Positions 16,497-24,239 of a stretch of 30,709 nucleotides of DNA are shown here, in pieces. The notes under the pieces were generated by a model, which saw nothing but the letters and a program-made list of their open reading frames with translations, was not told the origin of the DNA and did no database searches. The stretch is taken from NCBI GenBank assembly GCA_030666935.1, contig DAOUWX010000003.1, positions 1 through 30,709 on the forward strand. The letters are read 5' to 3'. A program made the translations under genes and the position numbers. The stretch is from Atribacterota bacterium (GTDB lineage Bacteria > Atribacterota > Phoenicimicrobiia > Phoenicimicrobiales > Phoenicimicrobiaceae). Numbering within the stretch: position 1 is the first letter of the stretch; every line of letters begins with the position of its first letter.

Positions 16497-17267
16497 TTAG
16501 CCTTCTTTATAATAGAATCGAACTTTAACCAGCTTATTGCCGTGGTTGTCATACTGCCAGAAGTACGCTGCATCGGTAATGTCTGGGTAGTCATCCCCGA
16601 AATTCCACTCAGTGAGGTAATTTAAGTACTCAAAAACCCACATATCAGCTGATATGATGCTAAAATAGTCTTCACCTGGTGAAACATAGAAGATGTGGGT
16701 TGCATCAAGCCAACCTAATTTTTTCTTAACGGTTACTGAACCTATATTGAAATAATAGTTATCACCCTCGTCGTCCGCAGCGAAAACCCAGCCGCCGATA
16801 TTGGTATAATAGTCTTCTCCTGGTTTGGGTGGTTTCGCCTTGGCAGTTATCCATACCTCATATTTTCCGGGAGCAAGTTGGAATGCACATTCCCCATCGT
16901 CAAAGGCATTCCCATCGAGAACGGCAAATTCTGCACCTTGTGTCATGGATATCTTAATACCTGGTAAATCAGGTACATTCGTGGTATCATCGTCTCCAGG
17001 TGTTGGAATTAACCATCCAGTCGTATCTTCAGGTACGAACATGGTATGACGGTTTGGATTATCATAGCTTCCACCACCGCTCCAGTCTGATTTCTTTCCG
17101 ATGATATTCAAGTTATAGTGAGCGCCGCTGGGTGGTTTAATCGGTTTGGCTTTTGTTAAACTAGCTACCTCGTCTTTTTCTGCTGGCGTTACCCCAAGAA
17201 GACTACATCCCGAGGCAATAAGCCCTAAAATTAACATTAACACTATTAAATAAATTAATTTTTTCAT
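16497..17267 (-). CDS. surface lipoprotein under a c-di-GMP riboswitch
   Basis: 256 aa with a lipoprotein signal ending at Cys21 (LIASGC). The mature part is acidic and aromatic-rich (for example DEGDNYYFNIGSVTV, FYVSPGEDYFSI, WNFGDDYPD) and looks like an all-beta surface domain; I do not recognise a named family. There is no obvious enzyme motif. The signal sequence (MKKLIYLIV) and the 5' leader closely match those of the lipoprotein at 29637-30290, although the mature parts differ. It is the first gene after the riboswitch at 17632-17724 and is followed by another riboswitch and a secreted protein. The ATG follows AAAGGAGGG. Confidence 0.85.
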   Translation of the reverse strand: MKKLIYLIVLMLILGLIASGCSLLGVTPAEKDEVASLTKAKPIKPPSGAHYNLNIIGKKSDWSGGGSYDNPNRHTMFVPEDTTGWLIPTPGDDDTTNVPDLPGIKISMTQGAEFAVLDGNAFDDGECAFQLAPGKYEVWITAKAKPPKPGEDYYTNIGGWVFAADDEGDNYYFNIGSVTVKKKLGWLDATHIFYVSPGEDYFSIISADMWVFEYLNYLTEWNFGDDYPDITDAAYFWQYDNHGNKLVKVRFYYKEG

Positions 17268-17292
17268 TAAAATTCCCTCCTTTCATTGTTTA

Positions 17293-17340
17293 TTAGATTA
17301 AAATGTAAGCTAAAATCATTTCAATACAAATCAGAGACAA
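17293..17340 (-). other. possible 15-codon leader ORF (S-L-x-C-I-E-M-I type)
   Basis: AAGGAGG at 17343-17349 is followed by a TTG that opens a 15-codon frame ending in TAA, about 25 nt before the lipoprotein start. Residues SLICIEMIL match the leader ORFs at 29304 and 30316. The start is only 2 nt after GGAGG, closer than ideal, so translation is uncertain. Confidence 0.45.
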
Positions 17341-17349
17341 CACCTCCTT

Positions 17350-17631
17350 CTTTGCTTTTAAGCAAAATTTCGTGCAATCTGTTTACATGATAGATGTTGA
17401 CTATTTTCTAGCCAGATTTGATTTGGCCTTTATTAAAGTAAAGATTTTTAAAGTGGTGCTTCGACTGTTATTGTGAATAATTTTTGAATAGGTTTCTGAG
17501 TAGGTTTTTCGAATTTTGAAATGTTTTATGAGTGATTTTTTGTAGGTCTATTAAATATAATGTTTAGAGTAATTATGCTATATATTTTAGAATAAAAATT
17601 GCTAAATATTTTTTTATTCTATTTTCAAATA
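17350..17631 (-). other. long leader between riboswitch and lipoprotein gene
   Basis: About 280 nt of very AT-rich sequence without a gene. A TTTGCTTAAAAGCAAA hairpin lies at about 17360-17375, just before the AGGAGG block. Nothing else is recognised. Confidence 0.4.
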
Positions 17632-17724
17632 AAAAAAAGCCGGTAGCCTGGCTGCCTTAGCACTTTGCGTGCTTTAGGCCCATTGCTTTGCGTCTCAACC
17701 TTTCGGTTGATTTGCCTTTATCAA
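17632..17724 (-). promoter_or_regulatory. c-di-GMP-I (GEMM-I) riboswitch, lipoprotein leader
   Basis: The most canonical of the three copies: minus-strand GGCAAATC, stem CAACCGAAAGGTTG with GAAA loop, AGACGCAAAGC, GGGCCTAAAGCAC…GTGCTAAGG and CAGCCAGGCTACCGG, followed by a run of eight U. The tetraloop receptor (CCTAAA/TAAGG) is intact. It lies about 370 nt upstream of the lipoprotein start, longer than usual. Whether c-di-GMP turns the gene on or off cannot be read safely. Confidence 0.95.
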
Positions 17725-17931
17725 CTTTCGAAATGCTTATTCTATTTTTGAATATAGTTATCCCTATGTATGTTATTCCCTAAAAGAATCACTTTTAGAC
17801 ATTAATTTGATAATTTTTTAATTTATTTTTGCAGTTCGATTAAATTGCCTAATTTCCTTGGCAATTATATTTTCCTAAATTTTTAAATAATTATATTATC
17901 AATGAGATTTTGGGGTCCCAACATTTAACAT

Positions 17932-18045
17932 TTAATTCTCTGTCAATGCCGTTATTATCTTTTGCTTGGTCTCGCCTATTTTATTATTTACTTTACTTTC
18001 TTGCTCAAATCTTTTAGCCGTCCGAAAAGCAGCCGGGTAATCCAT
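17932..18045 (-). pseudogene. short coding remnant, 37 codons
   Basis: The frame MDYPAAFRTAKRFEQESK…ALTEN has protein-like composition and ends in a normal TAA. The frame stays open for eight codons before the ATG, reading GQHPIFSK, and then meets a stop. No ribosome binding site precedes the ATG. This looks like the C-terminal end of a decayed helical protein rather than a live gene. No family is recognised. Confidence 0.4.
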
Positions 18046-18103
18046 CTTAGAGAAAATAGGATGTTGTCCCTATTATTTTTATAAATGGGGAAAATGTGTA
18101 AAA

Positions 18104-18277
18104 TCTGTGGGAAAATACCTTCTTGAAAACCTTATATAATAAGGCTTTCCGCCCACATCTAAAATAAGGCCTTTTAAGCGCTTATTTTAAAAAACATAGC
18201 CAATCACCTTAAGCCACCTCAAGAAACGTTATTATGACCATATTTCGCTGAAACCCTTATTTCGCAAGGCTTTCAGA
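18104..18277. repeat. cluster of CCTTAT palindromes
   Basis: TGTGGG…CCCACA (18106-18157) encloses GAAAACCTTAT…ATAAGGCTTTC (18125-18149). AAATAAGGCC…CTTATTT (about 18161-18188) follows, and CTGAAACCCTTAT…AAGGCTTTCAG lies at 18249-18277. They are of the same type as the palindrome at 8122-8153. Confidence 0.5.
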
Positions 18278-18358
18278 CTGCAAAAAATACAACTTTTCGC
18301 TCTTTTTGCCTCATTTTCTCCATATTTTAGAAGTATTACCAACATCCAATATAACAAA

Positions 18359-18391
18359 AAAACGCAGAAACCCTTATGTCTACTGCGTTTT
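18359..18391 (-). terminator. hairpin with U-tract
   Basis: AAAACGCAG and CTGCGTTTT pair around a 15-nt loop that contains another GAAACCCTTAT half-site. On the minus strand the stem runs into TTTTTTTG, like an intrinsic terminator. No minus-strand gene is seen upstream of it, so its role is unclear. Confidence 0.5.
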
Positions 18392-18563
18392 AGAGCCTTA
18401 CTATTTTTTCCTATAAAAACTGGTAATCCTCTAATTCTATATATACCTATCTGCCTTATTTAGACAAAAATCGGTTTTCCTCTTCCTCTATTTTTTACCT
18501 TTTTTATTGATTATTTAATCAATAAAATATACCACAGAACCACTGTCATATTTTATTGTCATA

Positions 18564-18584
18564 AGAACCGTCCCCTGTTTCTTT
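18564..18584. repeat. AGAACCGTCCCCTGTTTCTTT repeat
   Basis: This word recurs almost exactly at 26726-26746 and in degraded form at 25872-25890. The complement, GAAACAGGGGACGGTTCT, is dispersed in many anaerobe genomes. Function is unknown. Confidence 0.55.
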
Positions 18585-18622
18585 TACTCTTGGTTTTTTC
18601 CCTTCCCCTTCTCTTCTCCCTG

Positions 18623-18698
18623 GCGATAGGTGAAAACTACATAAATAAAATGTATCTTTTCTTTTAATATTTTATTTATGGATGTTTTTACTTATCGC
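18623..18698. repeat. long inverted repeat, about 28-bp arms
   Basis: The left arm runs from GCGATAGGTGAAAAC to CATAAATAAAAT; the right arm is ATTTTATTTATG…GTTTTTACTTATCGC. They pair with only a few mismatches around a 17-nt loop. It could be a small non-autonomous mobile element or a cruciform. It lies 170 bp before the LacI promoter. Confidence 0.65.
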
Positions 18699-18727
18699 TA
18701 ACCATAAGGAATCCGAAAAAAATAGCC

Positions 18728-18798
18728 ACCGAAAAAGAAGATAAAAAGGTCCCGCTCTTCTTCTTTTCTCTCTTACTTTTTATCTTGTTTTTTCGGGG
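18728..18798. repeat. second long inverted repeat, about 22-bp arms
   Basis: ACCGAAAAAGAAGATAAAAAG (18728-18748) and CTTTTTATCTTG…TTTTTTCGGGG (18776-18798) pair around a pyrimidine-rich loop of 27 nt. The left arm resembles GCCACCGAAAAGGGAGATTA at 25741. Confidence 0.6.
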
Positions 18799-18868
18799 GA
18801 AAGTCAATTGTTAGTGTAAACTTTAGTGGAGTAGTTAGAAGAAAAAATATTATATATTAATCGAATAG

Positions 18869-18897
18869 TTGACAGGAGTTTATTTTTTTTATATAAT
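18869..18897 (+). promoter_or_regulatory. consensus sigma70 promoter of the LacI-type gene
   Basis: TTGACA (18869-18874) and TATAAT (18892-18897) are both perfect and separated by exactly 17 nt. Transcription should start near 18904. A TTG inside this -35 box is not a translation start. Confidence 0.92.
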
Positions 18898-18899
18898 AT

Positions 18900-18913
18900 G
18901 GAAAACGTTTACC
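18900..18913 (+). promoter_or_regulatory. LacI-family operator over the transcription start
   Basis: GGAAAACGTTTACC is a near-perfect palindrome with the central ACGT/CG step typical of LacI-family operators. It covers the predicted start of transcription, so binding there would block the promoter. Autoregulation by the downstream repressor is likely. Confidence 0.75.
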
Positions 18914-18937
18914 ATAAATATTAAAAGGAATTTTAAA

Positions 18938-19972
18938 ATGTGGGTCACTATTAAAAATGTTGCCAGTGAAGCCGGGGTTTCCATAGCTACTGTATCTAGG
19001 GTATTGAATAACGATCCTCACCGAGTAGCTCAAAAAACAAGGGAGATAGTACTCAAAGTAGCTAAAGATTTAGATTTTCGGCCGAGCAAATTAGCTGTAG
19101 GGTTAAGGTCAACAAGATCAACTGCTCTCGGTTTAATCTTTCCCAGTTTTGTTGCCGGTACATTCTATTCCGAGATTTTTCATGCTATTGAAGACGAGGC
19201 TGCAAGAAATAAATATGGCATAATCTTGGGTAGCAGTTATGGAGAAGCAAACAAAGAGAGATTACTCGTAGATCTTCTTCGAGAAAGAAGGGTTGATGGA
19301 ATGATAATAATACCATCCTCGCCTGGAGTAAACTTCATTTATTATCAGCGCTTGCAAAAGGAAGTTCCTCTTATATTTGTGGATAGATATTTTCCCCAGA
19401 TAGATTCCGACCGGGTGACCACTGATAATGTGAAAGGTGCCTATATAGCTACAGAGCACCTAATCAAATTGGGTCATAAGAGGATTGCCCTCTTGAGTGG
19501 ACCGGAAGCTCCCTGTACTTCTATTTACGATAGAATCGATGGCTATCACAAGGCACTGGATGAGTATAATATCCAATTTAGGAAAATAATTGAAACAAAG
19601 AAGGATATAAATAAACAAAAAGAATGTGCCTATAAAGCCATGAAGTCTTTCTTGGGAAATGGTTCCGAGATCTCTGCTATTTTTGCTGTAAATGATAATG
19701 TAGCCATAGGGGCTTTAAGAGCTATATGGGAAATGGGATTAAGAGTGCCAGATGATATAGCCTTGGTGGGATATGACGATGACGAGATGGGTCCATTTTT
19801 GCCTATCCCGCTTACCAGTATCGCTCAGCAAAAAGCCACGATGGGAAAACTTGCAGTAACACTTCTTTTAGAAAGAATTTATAGAGGCAGATTCACATCT
19901 CGACATATTTGCTTAAAGCCTCAATTAGTTATCAGATCTTCCTGTGGGGCAAGACCATCATTGAGTCAATAA
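18938..19972 (+). CDS. LacI-family transcriptional regulator
   Basis: 344 aa from the ATG at 18938, which follows AAAAGGAA. A longer frame opening at 18869 is rejected because it starts inside the promoter -35 box. The N-terminus is a LacI helix-turn-helix (VTIKNVASEAGVSIATVSRVLNND) and hinge (LAVGLRSTRSTALGLIFP). The rest is a periplasmic-binding-protein-like sugar sensor ending SIAQQKATMGKLAV. It probably represses or activates the carbohydrate transporter genes that follow, and its own promoter through the operator at 18900. The effector is unknown. Confidence 0.93.
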   Translation: MWVTIKNVASEAGVSIATVSRVLNNDPHRVAQKTREIVLKVAKDLDFRPSKLAVGLRSTRSTALGLIFPSFVAGTFYSEIFHAIEDEAARNKYGIILGSSYGEANKERLLVDLLRERRVDGMIIIPSSPGVNFIYYQRLQKEVPLIFVDRYFPQIDSDRVTTDNVKGAYIATEHLIKLGHKRIALLSGPEAPCTSIYDRIDGYHKALDEYNIQFRKIIETKKDINKQKECAYKAMKSFLGNGSEISAIFAVNDNVAIGALRAIWEMGLRVPDDIALVGYDDDEMGPFLPIPLTSIAQQKATMGKLAVTLLLERIYRGRFTSRHICLKPQLVIRSSCGARPSLSQ

Positions 19973-20091
19973 TATGCTATAAAAGCAAGTAAAAGATTAA
20001 AAAAATAAACAGATTTATTAGTTTGGGAAATCTTTCTAAATAGAGAAGCCTTGAAATATTAATTCCCCTTTTTAGGAGATTTGAGAAAAGA

Positions 20092-20127
20092 ATGAATAAT
20101 ATCAAATTTTTTGGAGTTATTTTTTAG
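20092..20127 (+). other. possible 11-codon leader ORF before the permease
   Basis: AGGAGATTTGAG precedes an ATG and an 11-codon frame (MNNIKFFGVIF) whose TAG stop overlaps the AGGAGG site of the permease gene. This could couple the two translations or be chance. Confidence 0.3.
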
Positions 20128-20139
20128 GAGGTAGTTAGA

Positions 20140-21015
20140 TTGGTCCCAAAAAAGAAGGAAGGGATAATTACTCTATTTATTGTTTTACCCGCTCTCGTGG
20201 GTATATTCTTTTTTTACTATTGTTTCGCTGGATGGAATTTTTTTATATCCCTTACCGATTGGAAAGGTTTTATTCCCAGTTATAATCTGGTGGGATTTAA
20301 AAATTATGTAAACTTATTCCACGATCCACTATTTTGGATCTCTTTAAAAAATAATTTATTGTTGATTCTGGGGTTTGTGCCCGGTGTTATTTTTATAGGT
20401 CTTCTCTTAGCCGTATTAATAGATCAAAAAATACGTGGAGAGGGTTTTTTTAGAACTATCTACTTATTGCCCTTTGGCCTCTCATTTGTAGTTACCGCAA
20501 CTCTATGGACGTGGATGTATAGTCCGAAGGTAGGAACTATAAATGTTTTATTAGAAAAATTCCGGCTTGGCTTCTTAAAAAGCGGGTGGATCACCGATCC
20601 GACTATAGTTATGTACTGTATCATTATAGCTCTCATATGGCAATTTGTTGGATACTCAGGAATAATCTTCTTAGCAGGAATAAGATCCATTCCTGAATCT
20701 CAGATAGCAGCAGCTAAAGTAGATGGAGCGTCTATCTTTACCTTATATAGACGTATTGTCTTTCCCCAATTAAAAGCCTCATTTATAACAGCATTTATTA
20801 TCTTCATGTGTTTTGCCCTAAAAGCGTTTGACTTTATTTGGGTATTAAATAGAGGAGGCCCGGGATACTCTTCACATATCCTGGGAGTGACGATGTACAA
20901 GGAAACCTTTATGTTAGATAAATATGCTTACGGAGCTGCCTATTCTACGATAATACTCGTGCTTAGTCTCGTTATAGTTATACCATTTTTATACCGAGTT
21001 TACAGGAGGGAATAG
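20140..21015 (+). CDS. carbohydrate ABC transporter permease (MalF/UgpA type)
   Basis: 291 aa with six predicted membrane segments and the EAA-type loop AAAKVDGASIFTLYRRIVFP near residues 188-207, where the ATPase docks. It belongs to the CUT1 sugar-uptake family. The start is a TTG at 20140 after AGGAGGTAG. It forms the membrane pore with the next gene, 2 bp downstream. The sugar cannot be deduced from the permease. Confidence 0.93.
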   Translation: MVPKKKEGIITLFIVLPALVGIFFFYYCFAGWNFFISLTDWKGFIPSYNLVGFKNYVNLFHDPLFWISLKNNLLLILGFVPGVIFIGLLLAVLIDQKIRGEGFFRTIYLLPFGLSFVVTATLWTWMYSPKVGTINVLLEKFRLGFLKSGWITDPTIVMYCIIIALIWQFVGYSGIIFLAGIRSIPESQIAAAKVDGASIFTLYRRIVFPQLKASFITAFIIFMCFALKAFDFIWVLNRGGPGYSSHILGVTMYKETFMLDKYAYGAAYSTIILVLSLVIVIPFLYRVYRRE

Positions 21016-21017
21016 AA

Positions 21018-21830
21018 GTGAAAATCTCTAAACCCAGTCGTATAATACTTTATATCTTGCTAATGTTTTTTGCGATTTTAGCTCTTCTTCCGCTTTGGAG
21101 TTGTGTTGTTACCGCTTTAAAAACGTCAAAAGAGGTGATTCTCTCAACACCTATAACACCTCCTTTACATCCGACTCTGGTCCCCCTTATGAAAGCCCTT
21201 GACTATCTAAAAAGACCATTAACAAACAGCCTTGTACTTGTAGGGTCAGGAGTAATGGTATCCAGTTTTTTTGGTTCCCTCTTGGGTTACCTTTTCTCTA
21301 AGCGTAAATTTCGGGGATCTATTGTCGTATTTATTTTGATTATACTTTGTTTATATATTCCAGCTCAAGTACAACTTATCCCGATGGTTCGGGTTACCTC
21401 GAATTTGGGCTTACATGGTAATTTAGGTTCATTAGTTTTATTGTATATGTTATTTGGTATCCCTATGTGCACTTTTATCTTTAAAACCATTTATGATGAA
21501 ATTCCTGATAGTTTTATAAATGCAGCTAAAATAGATGGAGCTGGGACATGGCTAATATACCAACGAATAATACTTCCGCTTTCTGTTATTCCCTTCATAG
21601 TTGCATCACTTCTTCAAATAACTATAATCTGGAATGATTTCATTTGGGGATTGGTATTAACTGCCGGGAAAGCAAATTTGCCTGTTACAGTAGCTATGGC
21701 AAATCTAAAGGGGTCGTTTGTAGCAGAATGGAACCTTCAAATGGCGGGAGCCCTATGGGTAGCACTGCCCCCATTGATAATTTTCGTATTTTTGGGAAAA
21801 TACATAGTACGTGGATATAGTGGAACATAG
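21018..21830 (+). CDS. carbohydrate ABC transporter permease (MalG/UgpE type)
   Basis: 270 aa with six membrane segments. The EAA loop is NAAKIDGAGTWLIYQRIILP, and the N-terminus carries the ALKTSKEV block typical of MalG-like permeases. The start is a GTG at 21018 preceded by CAGGAGGGA, overlapping the end region of the first permease gene. It is the partner half of the CUT1 pore. Confidence 0.93.
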   Translation: MKISKPSRIILYILLMFFAILALLPLWSCVVTALKTSKEVILSTPITPPLHPTLVPLMKALDYLKRPLTNSLVLVGSGVMVSSFFGSLLGYLFSKRKFRGSIVVFILIILCLYIPAQVQLIPMVRVTSNLGLHGNLGSLVLLYMLFGIPMCTFIFKTIYDEIPDSFINAAKIDGAGTWLIYQRIILPLSVIPFIVASLLQITIIWNDFIWGLVLTAGKANLPVTVAMANLKGSFVAEWNLQMAGALWVALPPLIIFVFLGKYIVRGYSGT

Positions 21831-21840
21831 GAGGGTTAAA

Positions 21841-22950
21841 ATGTCTGATTTAATTATAAAGAACTTATCGAAAAAATATAGAGAAACGATAGCAGTCGAA
21901 AATTTAAATCTAAAGGTAAAAGATAAAGAGTTTGTAGTATTAGTAGGCCCCTCTGGATGTGGCAAGACGACGGTTCTAAATAGTATTGCTGGTTTAATTG
22001 AAATAGATAGAGGGGAGATATGGTTTGGGGATGAGTTAGTTACCTCCCCCAAGGATGATATATTTAAAATTCCACAAAAGAGAGAAGTCGCTATGGTGTT
22101 TCAAGACTACGCTATCTATCCACATATGAGTGTATTTGGTAATATCGCTTTCCCTTTAGAAATTAGGAAAATTGGTAAATTTGAGATTGAGGAGAGGGTT
22201 AAAAAAATTGCTCAATTATTGAAAATTGATCATCTTTTAGAAAGAAAACCAAAAGAATTAAGCGGAGGTCAGAGACAAAGAATAGCCTTGGGGAGAGCAA
22301 TGGTCAGGGGTCCTAAACTCTTCTTAATGGATGAACCTCTGGCAAATCTTGATGCCAAATTAAGAGTCCACGCAAGGGTAGAGTTGAAAAAACTACAACA
22401 AAAGTTGGGTGTGACTACTATCTTCGTTACTCATGATCAGGTAGAGGCAATGACAATAGGCGATAAAATTGCTGTTATGAATAATGGCCACTTAGAACAA
22501 ATGGGTATGCCAATTGAATTATATCATAATCCTAGAAACAAGTTTGTGGCGGAATTTATTGGAAGTCCACCTATGAATATGTTGGATGGAAGTCTGGTGG
22601 AAAAGAATGGGAATATCGAGATTGATTTAGGTATTTCTTCAATATATAGGCTTTTAAAAAAGATGAAAGAACTGGTGAAAAGAACTACTCCATTGGAGAT
22701 AAGTTTAGGAGTCCGCCCAGAAAATATTACAATTACAGAAAAGAACCAACCCAATTCACTTAAGGCAAAAATTGTCTATATAGAGCTGGTAGGAAAAGAG
22801 TTTAACGTTCACTTAGAGGTTGGGGGAAACTTTTTAATCGCAATAAGAAGTTTTGTTGATGATCTAAAGGTTGGGGACGAAGTTTGGCTTTCCTTTGATG
22901 AGGAAAAGATTCATATTTTTGATCGAGAATCAAGTAAAGCATTGCTTTGA
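21841..22950 (+). CDS. carbohydrate ABC transporter ATPase (MsmX/UgpC type)
   Basis: 369 aa from the ATG at 21841, placed after AGGAGGGTTAAA. A longer frame from a GTG at 21811 would include that ribosome binding site and is rejected. Walker A GPSGCGKT, Q-loop FQDYAIYPHMSV, signature LSGGQRQR, Walker B LFLMDEPLANLD and switch VTHDQ are intact. The TOBE-type C-terminal domain holds SLGVRPENITI. It energises the two preceding permeases. Confidence 0.93.
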   Translation: MSDLIIKNLSKKYRETIAVENLNLKVKDKEFVVLVGPSGCGKTTVLNSIAGLIEIDRGEIWFGDELVTSPKDDIFKIPQKREVAMVFQDYAIYPHMSVFGNIAFPLEIRKIGKFEIEERVKKIAQLLKIDHLLERKPKELSGGQRQRIALGRAMVRGPKLFLMDEPLANLDAKLRVHARVELKKLQQKLGVTTIFVTHDQVEAMTIGDKIAVMNNGHLEQMGMPIELYHNPRNKFVAEFIGSPPMNMLDGSLVEKNGNIEIDLGISSIYRLLKKMKELVKRTTPLEISLGVRPENITITEKNQPNSLKAKIVYIELVGKEFNVHLEVGGNFLIAIRSFVDDLKVGDEVWLSFDEEKIHIFDRESSKALL

Positions 22951-22974
22951 TATATGCATGAAAGAGAGGAAGAG

Positions 22975-23139
22975 ATGAAAATTCCAAGAAAATTTGTAAG
23001 CTTGGGTGTCGCTATTATTACATCGGGTGTGTTGTTTCATTATTTATCTGAAACATTAATACAATGGAGGATGATGTTTTCTGCTCTTTTATTCCTTGCT
23101 ACTTACATTATGATCGATGGTTTTCTAAGACATACATAA
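22975..23139 (+). CDS. small membrane protein in the sugar-transport operon
   Basis: 54 aa from the ATG at 22975, preceded by GAGAGGAAGAG. An ATG 21 nt earlier is less well placed. Two hydrophobic segments (about residues 10-24 and 31-46) with a positively charged start suggest a small inner-membrane hairpin. No family is recognised. Position between the ATPase and the amidohydrolase genes suggests a part in the transporter or its assembly, but this is context only. Confidence 0.6.
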   Translation: MKIPRKFVSLGVAIITSGVLFHYLSETLIQWRMMFSALLFLATYIMIDGFLRHT

Positions 23140-23221
23140 TAAATATCTTGGAGTTTTATTAACCCGAAGGGCAGAATACCAAGGGAACGTCTGTGGATAT
23201 CTAATAAAGGAGGCTAAAAAA

Positions 23222-24046
23222 TTGAATGGAAAGAAAATAAGATTAGCACTAATTCAGATGGATTGCAAAATAATAGATAAAAACAATAACCATAATCATG
23301 CGTTGGATTTTCTGGATAAAGTTAAAATGAAGACGGATATTGCATGTTTTCCAGAGTTTTTCACCACTGGTTACAATCTGAACATAATTGGGGATAAATT
23401 TTACGATTTAGCTGAAACTATTCCCGGTAAGACAACTAAAATGTTAGGGAAGAAAGCAAAGGAAAAACGATTAGCGATCGTGGGTACTATTGTGGAAAAA
23501 GATATTTTAAGAGAAGGAATTCTTTATAATACAGCCTTTGTCATTGACAAAGATGGAAGATTGGTCGGTAAATACAGAAAACTTTATTTGTATCCCCCAG
23601 AACACTGCTATTTTAGACCAGGAAGTGAACTCCCTATATTTGATCTTGGGATAACAAAATTGGGAATAGCCATCTGTTATGATCATGCTTTTCCCGAACT
23701 ATTTCGTGTACTTGCACTTAATGGAGCAGAAATTGTGTTTATACCTTCAGCTGTACCCCAGGGATATGAATATCTTTTAAACTTGAGAACCAAAGCTCGG
23801 GCTCAAGATAATCAGTTTTTCGTTGCAGCTATTAACAGAGTAGGACAGGAGGGACAAGTTAAATATTGTGGTTTAAGTAAAATTATCAATCCCAGAGGTG
23901 AGGTCATTACCGAAGCTTCCTCGGATAAAGAAGAAGTAGTATATTGTGAAGTTGACATTAACCAAATTTTACAGGAAAGAAAGCAGGAGCCGATTTTGAG
24001 AAGTCTAAGATCGGAAATTTACAAGAGGTGGTTCAATCTTCTCTGA
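23222..24046 (+). CDS. nitrilase/omega-amidase-family hydrolase
   Basis: 274 aa. The catalytic triad of the carbon-nitrogen hydrolase family is present: Glu45 (FPEFFTTGY), Lys120 (KYRKLYLYP) and Cys152 (GIAICYDHAFPE). The start is a TTG at 23222 after AAAGGAGG. Members split amides, nitriles or N-carbamoyl compounds in the cytoplasm. Its place inside a sugar ABC operon, between ATPase and binding protein, suggests that the imported compound carries an amide or carbamoyl group, or that ammonia is released from it. The exact substrate is not known. Confidence 0.92.
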   Translation: MNGKKIRLALIQMDCKIIDKNNNHNHALDFLDKVKMKTDIACFPEFFTTGYNLNIIGDKFYDLAETIPGKTTKMLGKKAKEKRLAIVGTIVEKDILREGILYNTAFVIDKDGRLVGKYRKLYLYPPEHCYFRPGSELPIFDLGITKLGIAICYDHAFPELFRVLALNGAEIVFIPSAVPQGYEYLLNLRTKARAQDNQFFVAAINRVGQEGQVKYCGLSKIINPRGEVITEASSDKEEVVYCEVDINQILQERKQEPILRSLRSEIYKRWFNLL

Positions 24047-24080
24047 AGCAAAATAGATCTTTCCTAATTTATAAGATAAT

Positions 24081-24195
24081 AATCAAGCTTGCCCCTTAGA
24101 GTAAAGTCTGCTACTTAACGGGACTTGCTTGATTTTCGGCAAGGGGAAGGCTAAAAATTGGGCCAGGAGGAGGTGAAATACAGATGGTTTATTAG
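24081..24195 (+). promoter_or_regulatory. structured leader before the sugar-binding protein gene
   Basis: AATCAAGC (24081-24088) and GCTTGATT (24127-24134) are perfect inverted copies, with CTTGCCCCTT and AAGGGGAAG as a further imperfect pair. A very strong AGGAGGAGGTGA lies at 24165-24176, followed by a 3-codon frame ATG-GTT-TAT-TAG. The true gene starts 45 nt later behind its own AGGAGG. The hairpin may protect the 3' side mRNA so that binding protein is made in excess. Confidence 0.45.
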
Positions 24196-24239
24196 TCTTT
24201 TTTCTAGCCTTTATAAAAATTAAAAAGGAGGTAATAAAG

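Larger units (their letters stand above)
17725..18868. other. 1.1-kb repeat-rich intergenic region
   Basis: No complete gene. It contains a small decayed coding stretch (17932-18045), CCTTAT palindromes (18104-18277), a hairpin with U-tract on the minus strand (18359-18391), a GGGGACGGTTCT-type repeat (18564) and two long inverted repeats (18623 and 18728). Promoter signals for the riboswitch at 17724 (minus) and for the LacI gene (plus) must lie at its two ends. Confidence 0.5.

Noticed and set aside
18104..18391. CRISPR array suggested by recurring CCTTAT palindromes
   Set aside because: Copies are unevenly spaced and diverged, spacers are not of constant length, and no cas gene is present.
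18869..18937. Longer N-terminus for the LacI regulator starting at a TTG
   Set aside because: The TTG is part of a perfect -35 box, and the TATAAT lies inside the proposed coding part. The ATG at 18938 has a ribosome binding site and starts the normal LacI domain.
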